A stretch of DNA of 64,000 bases from Tretioscincus oriximinensis (Eukaryota > Chordata > Lepidosauria > Squamata > Gymnophthalmidae): the NCBI GenBank assembly GCA_022410635.1, contig JAJVDF010000214.1, positions 1,535,075-1,599,074 of the forward strand, read 5' to 3'. A program made the translations under genes and the position numbers. Numbering within the stretch: the stretch's first letter is position 1; each line of letters starts with the position of its first letter. This document shows positions 1 to 11,704 of the stretch, in pieces. Below the pieces are notes generated by a model. It was not told the origin of the DNA. It worked only from the letters and a program-made list of their open reading frames with translations, and did not search any database.

Positions 1-40
1 TGCCTCCCTCTCCGCGCGCGCTCCCGTCGCAAAGGCGCCG

Positions 41-130
41 ATTGGCCAAGGCGGGGTGGGGGTCGGCGCTGCAGGCGCATCCCTCTCGCCGCTCATTGGC
101 TCGCGCCGCCCCTCGCTTCGTCCTGATTGG
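41..130 (+). promoter_or_regulatory. Cluster of three inverted CCAAT boxes
   Basis: ATTGG occurs at 41-45, 95-99 and 126-130, each in a GATTGG or CATTGG context. This is the NF-Y site in reverse orientation. The intervals are 54 and 31 bases, close to whole helical turns. Repeated NF-Y sites of this kind are common in TATA-less CpG-island promoters. Function is inferred from motif and context only. Confidence 0.5.
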
Positions 131-278
131 TGGGGAAGGAACCCCCTTGCGCCTGAGACGCCCGAAGCAGGCAGCCTAAGCCGCTTGGCCAGGGAAAGCA
201 GCAGCAAGTTCTATAGCGGAGCCTGCGAGGCACATGGTCGAGAAGCACAAGCGGCCGGCAAGGACTTCGCCGCTCTAG

Positions 279-351
279 CGCAGGCAGGCAGGCAGGCAGG
301 CGGGCAGGCAGGCAGGCGGGCGGGCGGACGGGCGGGCAGACAGACGGGGCG
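279..351 (+). repeat. (GGCA/GGCG)n tetranucleotide array
   Basis: A run of about 16 GGCA, GGCG, GGAC and GACA units sits inside the CpG island. It is either just upstream of, or inside, the candidate leader exon. The ORFs it generates (alternating Q-A-G-R or C-L-P-A residues) are low complexity and not credible proteins. Confidence 0.9.
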
Positions 352-359
352 CTTGGATT

Positions 360-479
360 AAAGGCTGCGCGTGTGCAGCCGCCGCCGCAGTCGCAGCCGC
401 CGAGCAGCGCGGAGAAGACGGGGGCGCGAGAAGCCAAGCGGGCGGCGGGAGAAATACGGAGAGGAAGCAAAACGGGCAG
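360..479 (+). other. CDH7: Candidate noncoding exon 1 of CDH7 (3' boundary only)
   Basis: CAG followed by GTAAGG at 477-485 is an almost ideal splice donor at the downstream side of the CpG island. An exon ending at 479 could splice directly to the acceptor at 18714/18715, which opens the coding exon 14 bases before the CDH7 start codon. The transcription start is not visible, and the given left edge is only a guess placed after the tetranucleotide array. Confidence 0.35.
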
Positions 480-930
480 GTAAGGCTGCAGGGCGACGGG
501 GCTTTCGCTTCTTCTTCTAGAGTTTCTTTCCAAAGCCGGGCAGGCGGCAGCCGGGCAAGGGGACACATTCGACGGCAGAAGCAACTCGGAGGCCACTTTC
601 CAGAGGTTCCTCCGACTGGAGGTGGGTTTGGAGCTCCAGGGGCCACACGCCACCCGCCTCGGCCGCTTTCCATCCNTCCCCCCCCCCCCTTCCCGTCTGT
701 GTGGCTGGAGGCCGTTAGATGGTCCCGTCCCAGGGCAAAGGCAACGCAGAGGAAGTCCGGCGCCAGGGCGGCCCTTGGACCGCCGAAGTTCGGGTTCTGA
801 TGGCCTTGGGAGAGAGTTGGCTGAGGGCAAAAGATGCGCCCTATGCAGCCCGGGAAGATCAGGGAGACCTTGTGAAAGGTTTAGAAACAGACTTCTGCTT
901 CGCTTGCCCTCTTTCCCCTTCCTCCCTTTC

Positions 931-1324
931 NNNNNNNNNNNNNNNNNNNNNNNNNNNNNNNNNNNNNNNNNNNNNNNNNNNNNNNNNNNNNNNNNNNNNN
1001 NNNNNNNNNNNNNNNNNNNNNNNNNNNNNNNNNNNNNNNNNNNNNNNNNNNNNNNNNNNNNNNNNNNNNNNNNNNNNNNNNNNNNNNNNNNNNNNNNNNN
1101 NNNNNNNNNNNNNNNNNNNNNNNNNNNNNNNNNNNNNNNNNNNNNNNNNNNNNNNNNNNNNNNNNNNNNNNNNNNNNNNNNNNNNNNNNNNNNNNNNNNN
1201 NNNNNNNNNNNNNNNNNNNNNNNNNNNNNNNNNNNNNNNNNNNNNNNNNNNNNNNNNNNNNNNNNNNNNNNNNNNNNNNNNNNNNNNNNNNNNNNNNNNN
1301 NNNNNNNNNNNNNNNNNNNNNNNN
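931..1324. other. Assembly gap (394 N)
   Basis: An unbroken run of N lies just downstream of the CpG island. Open frames crossing it are meaningless. GC-rich sequence may be missing here, including an alternative first exon. Confidence 1.
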
Positions 1325-2540
1325 ATCTCTGCAGGTACCTCTGTAAGCCTTTTCTCCTTCGGATGCTTTGGATGTTTCAACCGTTTTGTACTAGCGGAAG
1401 GGGAAGCCTGTTTTTTTAATTAGCATTCCCATAGCAAGGTTGGCTTTGCGGCGTTTGGGTGCTCCCCGCTGACCTTTCTCCGGTGGGCAGGGGTGTGGGG
1501 GGGTTGTGTGTCCGTGGTCCACTTGGGGCTTCCAGTGGTGTCTAGTTGCCCTTCTTGCTTAGATGTTCATATCTTAAGTTGATCAATAAAGTAAAATGGA
1601 CATTTTTCTTCTTGTACCCTGATCTTGATTCCATTGTTCAGGTGCGCCCCAGTTCTCTTAAAGATGACTCTTGATACCCCCAAAAGAGGATTTTTGAAAG
1701 GGGGAGACTATTTGAGTTCCTTAAAATTGAATTGTCGAGACTTTTGTCGAGACTTTAATCCTATTCAATTGTTGAAGTGAATAGCCCTGTTTGAGAGATA
1801 ATGGTCTCCAGTCGCAGCAGACTTGAAATGATGCTCTTGGCTGTGTAGTTTCTTCTGCAAAGACATATTGTCCTCTGTGCCACNCACATTTTCTTTTCTG
1901 TTTTGCACATTAACTCATGCAATCATCTTAGAGCTTGCTTGGATCGTTTACCTGTGCCAGGAGATAAAATTAGAAAAGGGTTCTTTACAACCAAACCCTC
2001 CCTGACATCCTTCAGAGAGGGATGCACAAGCTGTGTTAGAATTTCTTTCAGACTTTATTGCAACTCATTCTTGGACAGTTAGGCTTGTGAAGTTGGGCTT
2101 TCCATCTTTTTTGAATTGGAAAATTGACTTTGCAGTTCCTTTGCTGAAACTAAATAGTCTTTTGGCATTTGGATTCCAGGATTACTGGTATGTGTGTGTT
2201 TGTTCGTATACATGTAGAGCCTTGCAAGTGTGTGCAGAAGGGCTCTGATTGCTATTTGAAAATCAATTGCAAAAGAACAGCAAATAACAGGGAGCAAAAT
2301 GTGTAGCTGGCATGCTTGTACTGGTGTTATAAATGGCACAGAAAAGAGTTAGGCTGTTCAAGAAGGGCATAACTATACAGCTTACTAAAATATATATGCT
2401 TTGCCTATATTTACAGCTGGAATATGTGATTAAACATATATTGCTCCACTCTCGAGAATCATAATTTCAATGCCACTTCAAGTTGTGAGTGCCAGAAGGA
2501 TCGTAATCTTTTGTTAATTTTTAAAATATTACACAAATAN
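1325..2540. other. Unassigned intronic sequence
   Basis: AT-rich sequence with no recognisable repeat or exon. Open frames here are short and lack domain similarity. Confidence 0.5.
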
Positions 2541-2638
2541 CAGAAAAAGGGGCCAGTAGCACTTTGAGACTAACAGGAGAAATGTGGGTGGCATAAGCTT
2601 TCNTAGACACGTCTACTTCTTCAGATGCTTCTTCAGAT
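2541..2638 (+). repeat. Interspersed repeat family A, copy 1
   Basis: The copy shows the family core order: GGGGCCAGTAGCAC, then GAGACTAACAG, then GTGGGTGGCATAAGCTTTC, then TAGACACGTCTACTTCTTCAG. The same order recurs at 4621, 19801, 24918, 25673 and 25911, and inverted at 19889 and 60900. The class is unknown to me. Related end sequences are common in sauropsid genomes. Confidence 0.75.
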
Positions 2639-4620
2639 AAATATCAGACTAATTTCTATTTATTCATTCTGAGTTCGATCCCTGTAGTGTAAGAGTAGCT
2701 GCTTACAGGACATAGTAATATGTGTGTTGTGGTGCATACCAAGCCAAGCTAATCAGATCTGAATCGTTAAAGTTACGGTCCCTTAGAGCCAAACATAGAA
2801 GATCTGACTGGTTAGGTTCAAAAGTTTGAAAAATACAACCCTGGCTGATGTTAAGTAAAGGTAATCTCTCCTTAGGAAGATATTGAGGTCTTGGGGTTAA
2901 GCAGAGGACATAGTACCTTTAAAAGGTGAATGATCATAACTAATTAAAGGCTGCTGTAGGTCAGGGGGACAGTATTAACAATTATGTCCACAACTCTTTA
3001 AGTGCCCTTGTGCTGATTTAACCGCAGGGGAGTCCTTTTCTTGCATGTAAGAAAAGTAATTGCAAAACCTCTGCAGAACTTCACATCATTCAAGAACTGA
3101 CAGTTTTTGCCCAGGAAATACCACACCAATTTGAGAATCTTTTTTATCTCATTCATAGATCATGTCTTGCAACTGCTCTTTGGGCCTTTGGTGCGTGCAT
3201 GTGTTTAACCTTTAGAAAAGTCAGAAACTAAAGGCTTAGCATATTTGCCATTCAGATAGAAACTCATGTTTGATTCATTGTGAGTCAACATTCTTGCAAT
3301 GAGGGGAGCTGTTCTTTCGCCTGTCTTTTTTCTAGTTACCAAAGTTGTCCAAACAGAGGTCACTAATGAACGTTGTCTGGTTTCATCTTTGGATATGAAT
3401 TCAAACAACCAGAAATATATATTTAAAGCACAGCCTTGGATGACACACTATTATTTATATCCATTCTTTCTAAATCCTTTGCTTTTTCAATATTTTAATT
3501 TATTTTGGATTCCAATGATTATTTCACAGCCAGTGCTACAATAACACTTTTGAAAAAAAAATCCCATTCATTTTAGCTGGTCTTCATGTAAGCTTTCCTG
3601 CCAACCCAGTATTCTGTCTCCCCCAAATAAATAAATAAATAAATATATATATCAATAATAAAGTAGTTGAGCTTTGCTGGAAAAGGGTTGGAAAGGCAGA
3701 TGGTGCTTATTGGAACCACTTGCTAACATTGCTATACATACAGCTATACATAAGCAGCAATACAGGAGTGCCTCCTCTGGGGACTCAATGCCTCTGCAGA
3801 GAGAATGCCATCAAGTAATCCCTTCGCCTTGGTATGGAGATGACTTATCTTGAAGAGGAAATCAGAGCACGTCCAAGAGATGATGTGAAAACCTGACTCC
3901 TTAATTGAATACTAAATTTTAACATGGTGAATCCCCACATAACAGGATGTAAATTCAGGCTGTCCCTTTTCAAAACCCATTTGGGCACACTTATTTTTAT
4001 TTTTATTGTTATTGTTATTGTTTATTGACAGGAACGTGAGGAAACAAGTAGAGATAGTCTCAGAGAACTGGGGGGGGGGAAGTGACACATATGCTGAGAC
4101 AGGAAGAACAATCTGTTGGTAGGCTATCAATAGATGCAGTGCTGTGAGGGAAGGTTTGCTTTAAAAAGCAAATTTTAGATGAGAAATAAATTGAAATCCA
4201 TGATGGAATCAACACTTAGGGTGCAACTGTAAACATGCTAATAATTAACTAATTAATTTGTATTTTTACCCTTCCCTATAGCTAAAGGTCTCAGAGTGGG
4301 TCATAGCATTAAAACAAAATATGAAGGAGATGCACCAAAAATAATTACAATGCCTTGCAGAGGGAAGGGAAGTTATTTCATCTGTCAGAAATCAAGAAAA
4401 AACAAATCCATAACTTTTAGCCAATTGCAAAACAAAGGAAAACGACTTTAAAAGTTATTAAAGTTCCACACACTGTAGTCCTTGAATTTTATGTGGGAGA
4501 ATTGTGATTGCTTTTCTTTTTGCCATTAATCTCTGAAAACGTGTTACATTTCCTTCCCTAAAATTTGATGGGCCCTGCCATTTGTAGTCGATTTCAGTGA
4601 AATAGCTGTGCTAGTTTTAG
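2639..4620. other. Unassigned intronic sequence with simple repeats
   Basis: This interval holds an (AAAT)n/(AT)n stretch at 3625-3652, a TTTTAT/TTATTG-rich stretch at 3991-4026, and a possible BovB/Sauria-type tail at 4251-4325. The rest is unassigned AT-rich DNA. Confidence 0.5.
4251..4325 (-). repeat. Possible BovB/Sauria-type 3' tail
   Basis: Read on the minus strand it resembles the end seen at 58006-58145: CACTCTGAGACCTTTAGCTATAGGG, then a short AT-rich tail. It is diverged and short, so assignment is tentative. Confidence 0.35.
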
Positions 4621-4715
4621 TAGAAAGTCTAGCCTGGGGGCTTGTAGCACTTAGAGACTAACAGGAAAAAGATGGGTGGCATGAGCTTTCATAGACACGT
4701 CTGCTTCTACAGATA
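4621..4715 (+). repeat. Interspersed repeat family A, copy 2
   Basis: The copy carries GAGACTAACAGG, GGGTGGCATGAGCTTTCATAG and ACACGTCTGCTTCTACAG in the family order. It is moderately diverged from the 2541 and 24918 copies. Confidence 0.7.
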
Positions 4716-6440
4716 CCATTTGTGTCTGAGATAGAGTTATTGACAAAATCTGGACTGTGTCCATCCTGGGAAACATTTTAAATATGTGAGAATGTATATA
4801 GTCTAATGTTTGCTGATACTTAAATGAATTTAATCAAACTAATTTTGGTTCACACCCAATGCTTTTTCTAAGGTTCCTTTTGAATTCTTTTTATGACGAT
4901 CTTGGGTGTCAGTCACTGTAATCAAATTTTAAAGGACCCTATAATGTATCTTGAATTATTTCCCATTTGTTTGCTTCCGTTTGTCAAAGGGTCATGAATC
5001 AGGCACTAGAAGTACTAGATAGATATTGTTCCACTTAAAAGCCTATAGGGCAACAACTCCTACGTTGTACTAAAGAGAGTATTTCTTTTTCAAGTGAAAC
5101 TGTAAAACAGGCTGAGAAACTGAAAATGCTGTAACTGTGGTCCATCAGTTATTGTAGGGCAACCCTGCTGATTCCTGAGTATTCAAGGGATTGTAGTTCA
5201 AACTCCAGGGATAATAGCTGTAAAATTATCATGGCACATAAGGCACAATGTGATTGAAAGACTGAGCAGCAGTGTGAAAATGAAGGGATAACTCTTGTAC
5301 TGCTGACCTAGATGGACTATAATTCTCAGACAGCCATTGTCTGCACTCCACATCAGTAATATTTTTAAGGATAGTAAGAATCAGGGTTAACACTTGGCCA
5401 CTGCCATAATACTGAGATATTGAAGCTATTAAGAAATAAGAAAATAAATGTGAAGGAAACAGCGGAAGCTTTAGAAAGTTGTATGTAGTTTCTAGCAGAC
5501 AATCCATTTCTACAAGTGGAGTCTATGACTGAAAAGTTCATGAATTCCTTTGTAGGATTTTGTTATTTACCGTGTTTTTCGACAGTATTGTATTAAAAAG
5601 AAGGCAGCTTGATGGTCTGTGCTAAAATGTGATTGGACGAAATCATCAGTATTCCAAATGTTAATAAACAGAGAGTTATTTTATAGGAGAATAAAGAAAG
5701 GATAACGTTATCTGCAGAAAGTCCAGTCTTATCTGCAGAGATGAGAAAAGGGATAGAAATGCTAGTTTCATTTAAAAATGTAACAAAATACACTTGAACA
5801 GTTTTCTGTAAGTACTATTTATAAGAACTGTTTCATTCAATGGTTTCATGAGAGCCAATTTTGTTACTCTAATCACTATTGGGATTATTATGTTATTAGC
5901 GTTGGAAGAAGATATTAGTCCAATTATTATGAGTCCCATTTAAGTATGTGGCAGTTAGCTATAGATATGCTTTCTCATGCCTGTTTGATGCTAGGGATTT
6001 TCAGCAATCACTATTCAGTGTTTAAGACTACAATCCCAAATTGCCCTGGGAGTATGCCTTTCTGATATCATGAACAGATATTTTGATTATTAAATAAGGT
6101 AACCTAAACCATGGAGGGAGTTAAATTTGAATAGAAGTGAAACACATATTCTGAAAGACAGACACATGGAGCTCAGTAGAATTCAGTAGGAGCAGCTAGT
6201 GGATCAATACTACAGGATAGAAGGGAATCAAAGGGATGAAATGGAGGTTCTGTGATTGAAGCCTACCCAACCTGTACTATCATTCATACCAGTAGGTTTC
6301 TGCTCAAACTATCTTGCCTCTGGTTATGATACATATATGGATATCTCTTCTTCTACGGATTAAATCTGTAAAGTTGACTCAGAACCTTTGTGGGAACTAT
6401 CCTTAAATAAACGTGATTTGAATTATGGATAAAAATTAAT
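4716..6440. other. Unassigned intronic sequence
   Basis: AT-rich with no recognised element. Two short stretches (around 5190 and 6025) contain GGATTGTAGTTCAAACTCC-like words often found in decayed inverted-repeat transposons, but no boundaries could be drawn. Confidence 0.45.
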
Positions 6441-6488
6441 ATAAATTTGATAACTTCATGTTTTTTACAAACTGCTAATAATATAGAT

Positions 6489-6920
6489 GGGTTACCCAGC
6501 CATCTTCATATAAGCAGAAAATATATTTTTGTGGGCAGAACTAGGTGCAGATTGGATAAAGAGGCATCCTCCCTGCAGCAGTGCATGATGGAAGCTGTAG
6601 TTCACAGAGTAGGGCCCCATGCAGACTAGTCGGAAGAGGCTGCCATCTGCTCAGACTACACTTCCCAGTAGGCTTTGCTGTCAGCAGCAACTCAGCTCCA
6701 TCTCACCTTCCTTGCTGTTTCTGCTCCTGCTAGCCCTGTTACAGCTTTGTGAACCTGCCGGGCATCCTAGCTTTTAAAGCACTTGTGGAAAAATGGCGTT
6801 GAAAAACAGGCAGAAATACAACTAAGAACCATAAAACTGGAAACAGAAGTTCTGCTGGACTATGACAAACTAGAAGCTGATTAATTTGTTATTGTTGACA
6901 ACTGGTTCTCCATTTACTTT
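6489..6920 (+). repeat. Interspersed repeat family B, copy 1
   Basis: It aligns by eye with 10003-10370 over most of its length. Shared blocks include the GCAGATTGGATAAAG-type word near the start, the TACACTTCCCAGTAGGC block, and a 3' part with CAGGCAGAAATACAACTAAG and ATAAAACTGGAAACAGAAG. The 3' part also recurs at 32150-32335. No terminal repeats or coding frame identify the class. Confidence 0.6.
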
Positions 6921-7055
6921 GTTTTTATATGTGTAAATTACAGATTTTCCTATTTTTAAAATTTTGGGTTATATGTTAGATCCATTATAAAATATGCGCT
7001 GTTTAATTATAGAACAAAGTGGAATTTAATATAAGTTCTATTTCTGTGGATTATA

Positions 7056-7445
7056 GGCTGCATCTACACACCATAGTGATGTCTGCATAGGAGTGCTTTT
7101 CTGGCGGCTTCTGCAGATGTATTGGTGGGTTATGTGTAACATAGTCGTTACAAACCTGTCATGGTTTGGGTTAAATGAGAGATGATATTTGCAGCTCTCA
7201 TGGCACTGAGCACTGAGAACCCGCGTTGTTTTTTAATGGGACCGGTGCAACTGGGTCCTCCGCCAATCAGTGGCGAGCCCTGCAAAGCAGGGCGGGTGGA
7301 GGGAAGTCTGCTTTCCCAGCCAATCAGAGGTTGATGATTCCTTCGTCCCGCCCACCTATGGCTGCTGCCGCATGATATATGCACATGGCCGGCCAACAGC
7401 ACGAGCAGGTAAGCCTGATTTTTAGCGCCTCTTGTGGATGCAGCC
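7056..7445. mobile_element. MITE-like element with terminal inverted repeats
   Basis: The interval starts GGCTGCATCTACAC and ends GTGGATGCAGCC, which are inverted copies of each other with one mismatch over 12 bases. The inside is GC-rich and unlike its surroundings, with two CCAATCAG words and a CCCGCCCACC word. ATA flanks both sides, which is the only target duplication visible. A non-autonomous DNA transposon of about 390 bp fits. The superfamily cannot be set. Confidence 0.55.
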
Positions 7446-8950
7446 ATAGAGTACAAGCTGTTGAACTTCAACAGTTTTACAGTGATACATTTCCGTATTT
7501 ATTTTTTTAAAAATGCAACATAATGTTAAAAATAGTTTTAATAGAGCTTGAGAGCTTTTTGACACCCTTTGAACTATTTGTTCTTTGGTTATAATTAGAT
7601 ATTTTAACATATACGTTAATTGCAAGGGCAAATAATTTCCCCTCCAGTGCTTTCTTTGCCTGTTCATCAGTTGTACATTCTGAAGACATTCAAGNTTGAG
7701 ACAAATGCATTCCTAAAACAAAATATTTTGAGTAGCTTTCTCCTTCACTTGTTACTTTACTCCTTGAAGCAGAGATGACAAAAATGACACCTAAATCGTA
7801 GGAGAAAGGTTTAGCCTCTTTATTGCTTTCTGTGGTAGCAATATTGTAGCCCAAGATGACAAATAAAAGCTAGAGTGTATGTCCTGGCAGTTAACAGACC
7901 TTTCAGTAATAGGAAAACTGTGATGGTATTTAATGATTGTACAGTAAATGATCCTGAAATGATGTTTATNCTGACACATACATATACCACACTAATGTGC
8001 ATTTGTGTTTTAATGGCTTATAATGCCATCTATATGAAATGGGATAACTATATTTAATAAATAATTGACTGTTCCACAAGAATGCCAGGATATTATAAAC
8101 TAGATGTTACTTTCTCGTTTTTGGAACTTAGTACACTGCAATGTTAAACAGATTGGAAAGCCAAAAGAATAAACATAAAGGATTTGTGGGGATAAAATAA
8201 CAGCCATTAATACTAAAACAAGTAAACTATCCGGTTGGAAAAATGTGTTGCCACTTAACTGAACAAAAATAATTAGAATAGTGAAACACCCTGTTCAAGA
8301 CCATATGAAAATGTGCAAATAATGAAGCCTTCTTTCTAGCCATGCAAGTGTTTGATTGGGAAATGATATTCAGTCATCACGTTTTAGAGCATAACCATGC
8401 TGTTGGAGAATCTATGTAGATCTCATGAGAATCAAACATCAGATCTACACAGATTTTTCCCATGCCTGCTGGGTTTGTGTTTCTGGCCATAGTCAAGCTA
8501 CCAGAGATCTCCGAGCCACAGGAAGTGCCTTCTTCTGAAATAATAGCCAGGAATGGAGACGCATAGGTTAATATGTTATTGGCAGAAAGGAAAAACAAAC
8601 ATAGAAAAAGTTAATTAGGGAAGTTGAAAGAGCTTGTGGAATTGGGCATACCCAGTCTTCAGCTGTTTCAAGAAAGGAACTATAAATAAGCCAGAAGCTT
8701 CATAGATGGTTGTAGATGACAAATGATTCAGACTTGGGCGTGTTTGTCTATGTTCTGATTCCTTGTATTTTCTGTTAGCTGTTTACATCTCTGTGTTGTG
8801 TTGTTAAATATTGGTCCTTGGGCCTGCATATCTAAGACTAAAGCTTCCCATAGTTATGTTGCCAGTTCTCCATGTGTTTTTAGTTATCCTTGTGGGTTGA
8901 GACATGACAATGCCCCAGCCTTCTGTTTCAGATTGCCTAGCTGCAATTGG
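7446..8950. other. Unassigned intronic sequence
   Basis: AT-rich with no recognised element or exon. Two isolated N bases occur at 7695 and 7970. Confidence 0.5.
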
Positions 8951-8954
8951 TGGA

Positions 8955-9037
8955 CCACTGTGTGGGATAGAATGCTGGACTAGATGGGCTATGGCCCAGT
9001 TCTGCAGGGCTCCTCCTATGTTCTTATATTCTTTTAT
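8955..9037 (+). repeat. CR1/L2-group LINE 3' end, truncated
   Basis: GAATGCTGGACTAGATGGGC followed by GGCCCAGTTCTGCAGGGCTCC and TATGTTCTTATATTCTT is the same 3' terminus that closes the LINE relic at 44907. It is severely 5' truncated. Confidence 0.75.
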
Positions 9038-10002
9038 CCTGACCTTCTAGGCATTCATCTGATCCATAACTTTCATTAGTACAAGTATATTCTTTCAAAA
9101 ATGTATAATGTCTTGAATATAGTTGCAGGTCTTTCTAATTGCAATATAGTCAGAAGTTATTCTATTAATATACAGGTCAGTAGTAAAAATGGTATCTCCC
9201 TATCATATAGCGTTCTTCTCTTCTTTTATCCAATATGCCTCACTGATCTGATGCCTTCACTGTGGATTCACATCTGACAGCAGTAGCCAATTATGTAGAA
9301 TAGTATGAGGTAACAGAGAGCATAATAATGTCAGGACACAATGTAACTTGAAGCTGTCGATCATGGAGTTGGAAAAGGGCATAAGGTTGACAGCTATTTT
9401 CTTCAGCCGTCAGCAAGGGACAGCTAGCCTCTTGCTTCTGATAATGCACAGATTTATAGTGATGCTTTTGGGTATGCCTTTGACTTCTCAGTTTAGGGTA
9501 AGGGACATGAAATATAGNAGCACTCCACCTTGTAATTTTCATCCTCTTCTCCAAGATTAAAAAAAAAGTAAAAGGCAGCAGCAATTTTGTGTCACAATAA
9601 AGGTTACAGTAATCCTAGGGTACTGCTGTTTCTTGGGAACAAGACATTTCAAAGTGCTTTGAAAGCCCTAACATATTGAAAATGCTTTACTGACATTTCT
9701 TATGAAAATTGAGTTGGTATTTTTATCTCTGTTAAATAACAGTCTGTTGCCCTGCTGGAAAAAAAAAAAAGAAAGCTGGCAGTTTATCAATATCAAGTGG
9801 TGTGGGAGCTTCGTATCTTAAATGGTAGCTGAAGGATACACAAACTCACTATTGTGCCAATGGGCCCAACTATAGCTTGACAAATTTACGAGGTTAGTAG
9901 GTTGCCTAAGTTGTGCTAAACATTTAGAATGATTGTTCAGCATCTTGTTCAGAGCACCTGGCAAGGGCTTATGGGTACCTGGTAAGGGCNTATAGATGGG
10001 CT
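9038..10002. other. Unassigned intronic sequence
   Basis: AT-rich and without recognised elements, apart from an imperfect 22-bp doublet (CACCTGGCAAGGGCTTATGG / TACCTGGTAAGGGC) at 9955-9995. Confidence 0.5.
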
Positions 10003-10370
10003 CCCCAGCTAATTTCCTGTAAGCAGCAAAAATATTTCCTGTGGGCGGGATTTGGCACAGATTGGCTAAAGCGGCTTCCTCCCTCTCAGGTTAGCAATCG
10101 TGCAGGCTGGGCGCTGTAATCCACAGGGCAGCCGCCCCCACAAACTGGGCAGAATAAGCTGCCCGCTGGTTGGATTACACTTCTCAGCAGGCCCCACTGC
10201 ACAACACCAGCTCCCATTTCGCTTTCTTCATGTTTGTGCTGCTATTTTTATAATAAGTACTTGTCATGATCGAAAAAAATGGTGTAGAAAAGCAGGTGGA
10301 AATACAGCTAAGAATTGTAAAACAGGAAGCAGGAATTCTGCCAGAAAATAGAGAAACAGGAAGCTGCAGC
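10003..10370 (+). repeat. Interspersed repeat family B, copy 2
   Basis: The most complete 5' end of family B is here: AATTTCCTGTAAGCAGCAAA, then CTGTGGGCGGGATTTGGCAC, then a GC-rich middle, then CAGGTGGAAATACAGCTAAG. The 5' part also matches 37480-37610 and the whole matches 6489-6850. Open frames through it are short and disagree between copies, so I do not treat it as coding. Confidence 0.6.
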
Positions 10371-11704
10371 TTTTTATTCTATATAATTGGTACTCCCCCA
10401 TCCATAGGGTGCTGCTGTGCCATATTGCCAACCCTATCATGGTTGCTGCTAGTTCTTCTTTGGTTCTTTCTAGGGAAAGCCTGATAGGATTCTTCTGCCA
10501 TCATCTTCTGCCCTTGATACTGAAAGACAAGGTGGGTTGGGATAAGTCACCGGCTTCACGGTCTGCTGGAAACAAATTTGGGGTAGATAAAAAATAGCTA
10601 ATATATTTAGCTGACGCCAGATCAGTGCTAAACTACACCTGGCAGGAGCTTTGAACGCTGAAAGTTTCTATCCAGCCTGGGGTACCTGAAACTGCAGAAC
10701 ATTTATATATCACTTATCTTATCCCTGTGGTAGAATCATCACTTCCTGATGCACAAATGGCCTTTTTGGAGGGCCTGGACCTGGACCCAAACTATGGTTT
10801 GCTAAAACAATGAACGACAAGCAGATCTTAAGCAGCTTCAAGCTGCAATATTCCAAAGTACTTAGAAGTTCAAACCATTTATTCTACCTCCCCTCACTTC
10901 TGTGAGTGAAGGTACTCCAATTTTGATTTGGGAGTGGAAATGAAAGGTAGGATTGCTCTTCCTTGGGTCAAGACCAAAGCCTCTGTTGTTAATACCAAGG
11001 GAGGAGATCAAAGCAGGATATCTCCAACTTCAGTATCAATGGCAGGAGGAGTCTGTCCCTACTATTAGATTAAAATCAAGGAAATCTCCAGTTTTAAATA
11101 CGAGGAGATGAGTGTTTTTTTTTTAGTTGTAGCAGCTCTGAGAGATCTTAACACAGCTCTGTCATTATAACGCTTATGGTACCATAGCATGGGAATAATG
11201 TCTGTCACATCTGGATAGATGCTACATCTGTTTCCATCTTCTGGGTATAATGAGCACAGTGTTATGCAGACACTGTTTTCTGCTTGTGCATTCAAGATGC
11301 TGTGATGATCTCCATGCAGACACAGCCCATGTTGTAGTATTACGAATTAATGTTCTTATTTGATTTTTACATTGAGCAGGGAGTTGGAACCAAAGACCCA
11401 AGACCTTTGTGATGCTTGTTGGATTTTCTTTGAATCTATTTTTTCAGTTGTTGTTTAAGTGTGGGTGGGAAACAAATCAAGTGGTGATTTAAATTTTATT
11501 TAATGTTGTGAGTTTGATTTTACTCTAAAATTGAAGTTGGAAAGAAATTCCATGCAGACTTTAGTACCATATCAAACAAGCTGTATCTCCTGGTGCTGCA
11601 GCTCCATTTTTGGCAATAATTGGTATATTGTGTTGATCACAGTGTCATGCTATCTGGTGTGACCATTGATGGGGATGTATTTTGAGAAGACACCATTATC
11701 TGCC
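10371..11704. other. Unassigned intronic sequence
   Basis: No element or exon recognised. Codon-like frames are short and unsupported. Confidence 0.45.

Larger units (their letters stand above)
1..930 (+). promoter_or_regulatory. CDH7: CpG island, candidate CDH7 promoter
   Basis: This GC-rich, CpG-dense stretch is sharply different from the AT-rich DNA that follows and is cut by the left window edge. It contains inverted CCAAT boxes, a GGCA-type tetranucleotide array and a strong splice donor at 479/480. It lies on the same strand and 18 kb upstream of the first coding exon of CDH7, the only gene recognised. Type II cadherin genes usually start with a noncoding exon, so I infer that this is the promoter and 5' leader. 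No TATA box was found close to the likely start. It could instead serve another transcript that begins left of the window or on the opposite strand. Confidence 0.6.

Noticed and set aside
93..830. Long minus-strand frame (245 codons) across the CpG island
   Set aside because: It is Pro/Arg/Ala/Cys-rich and driven by GC content and the GGCA array. It overlaps other long frames on both strands and has no domain.
622..1423. Frames reading through the N run
   Set aside because: Most of the codons are unknown bases, so no protein can be inferred.
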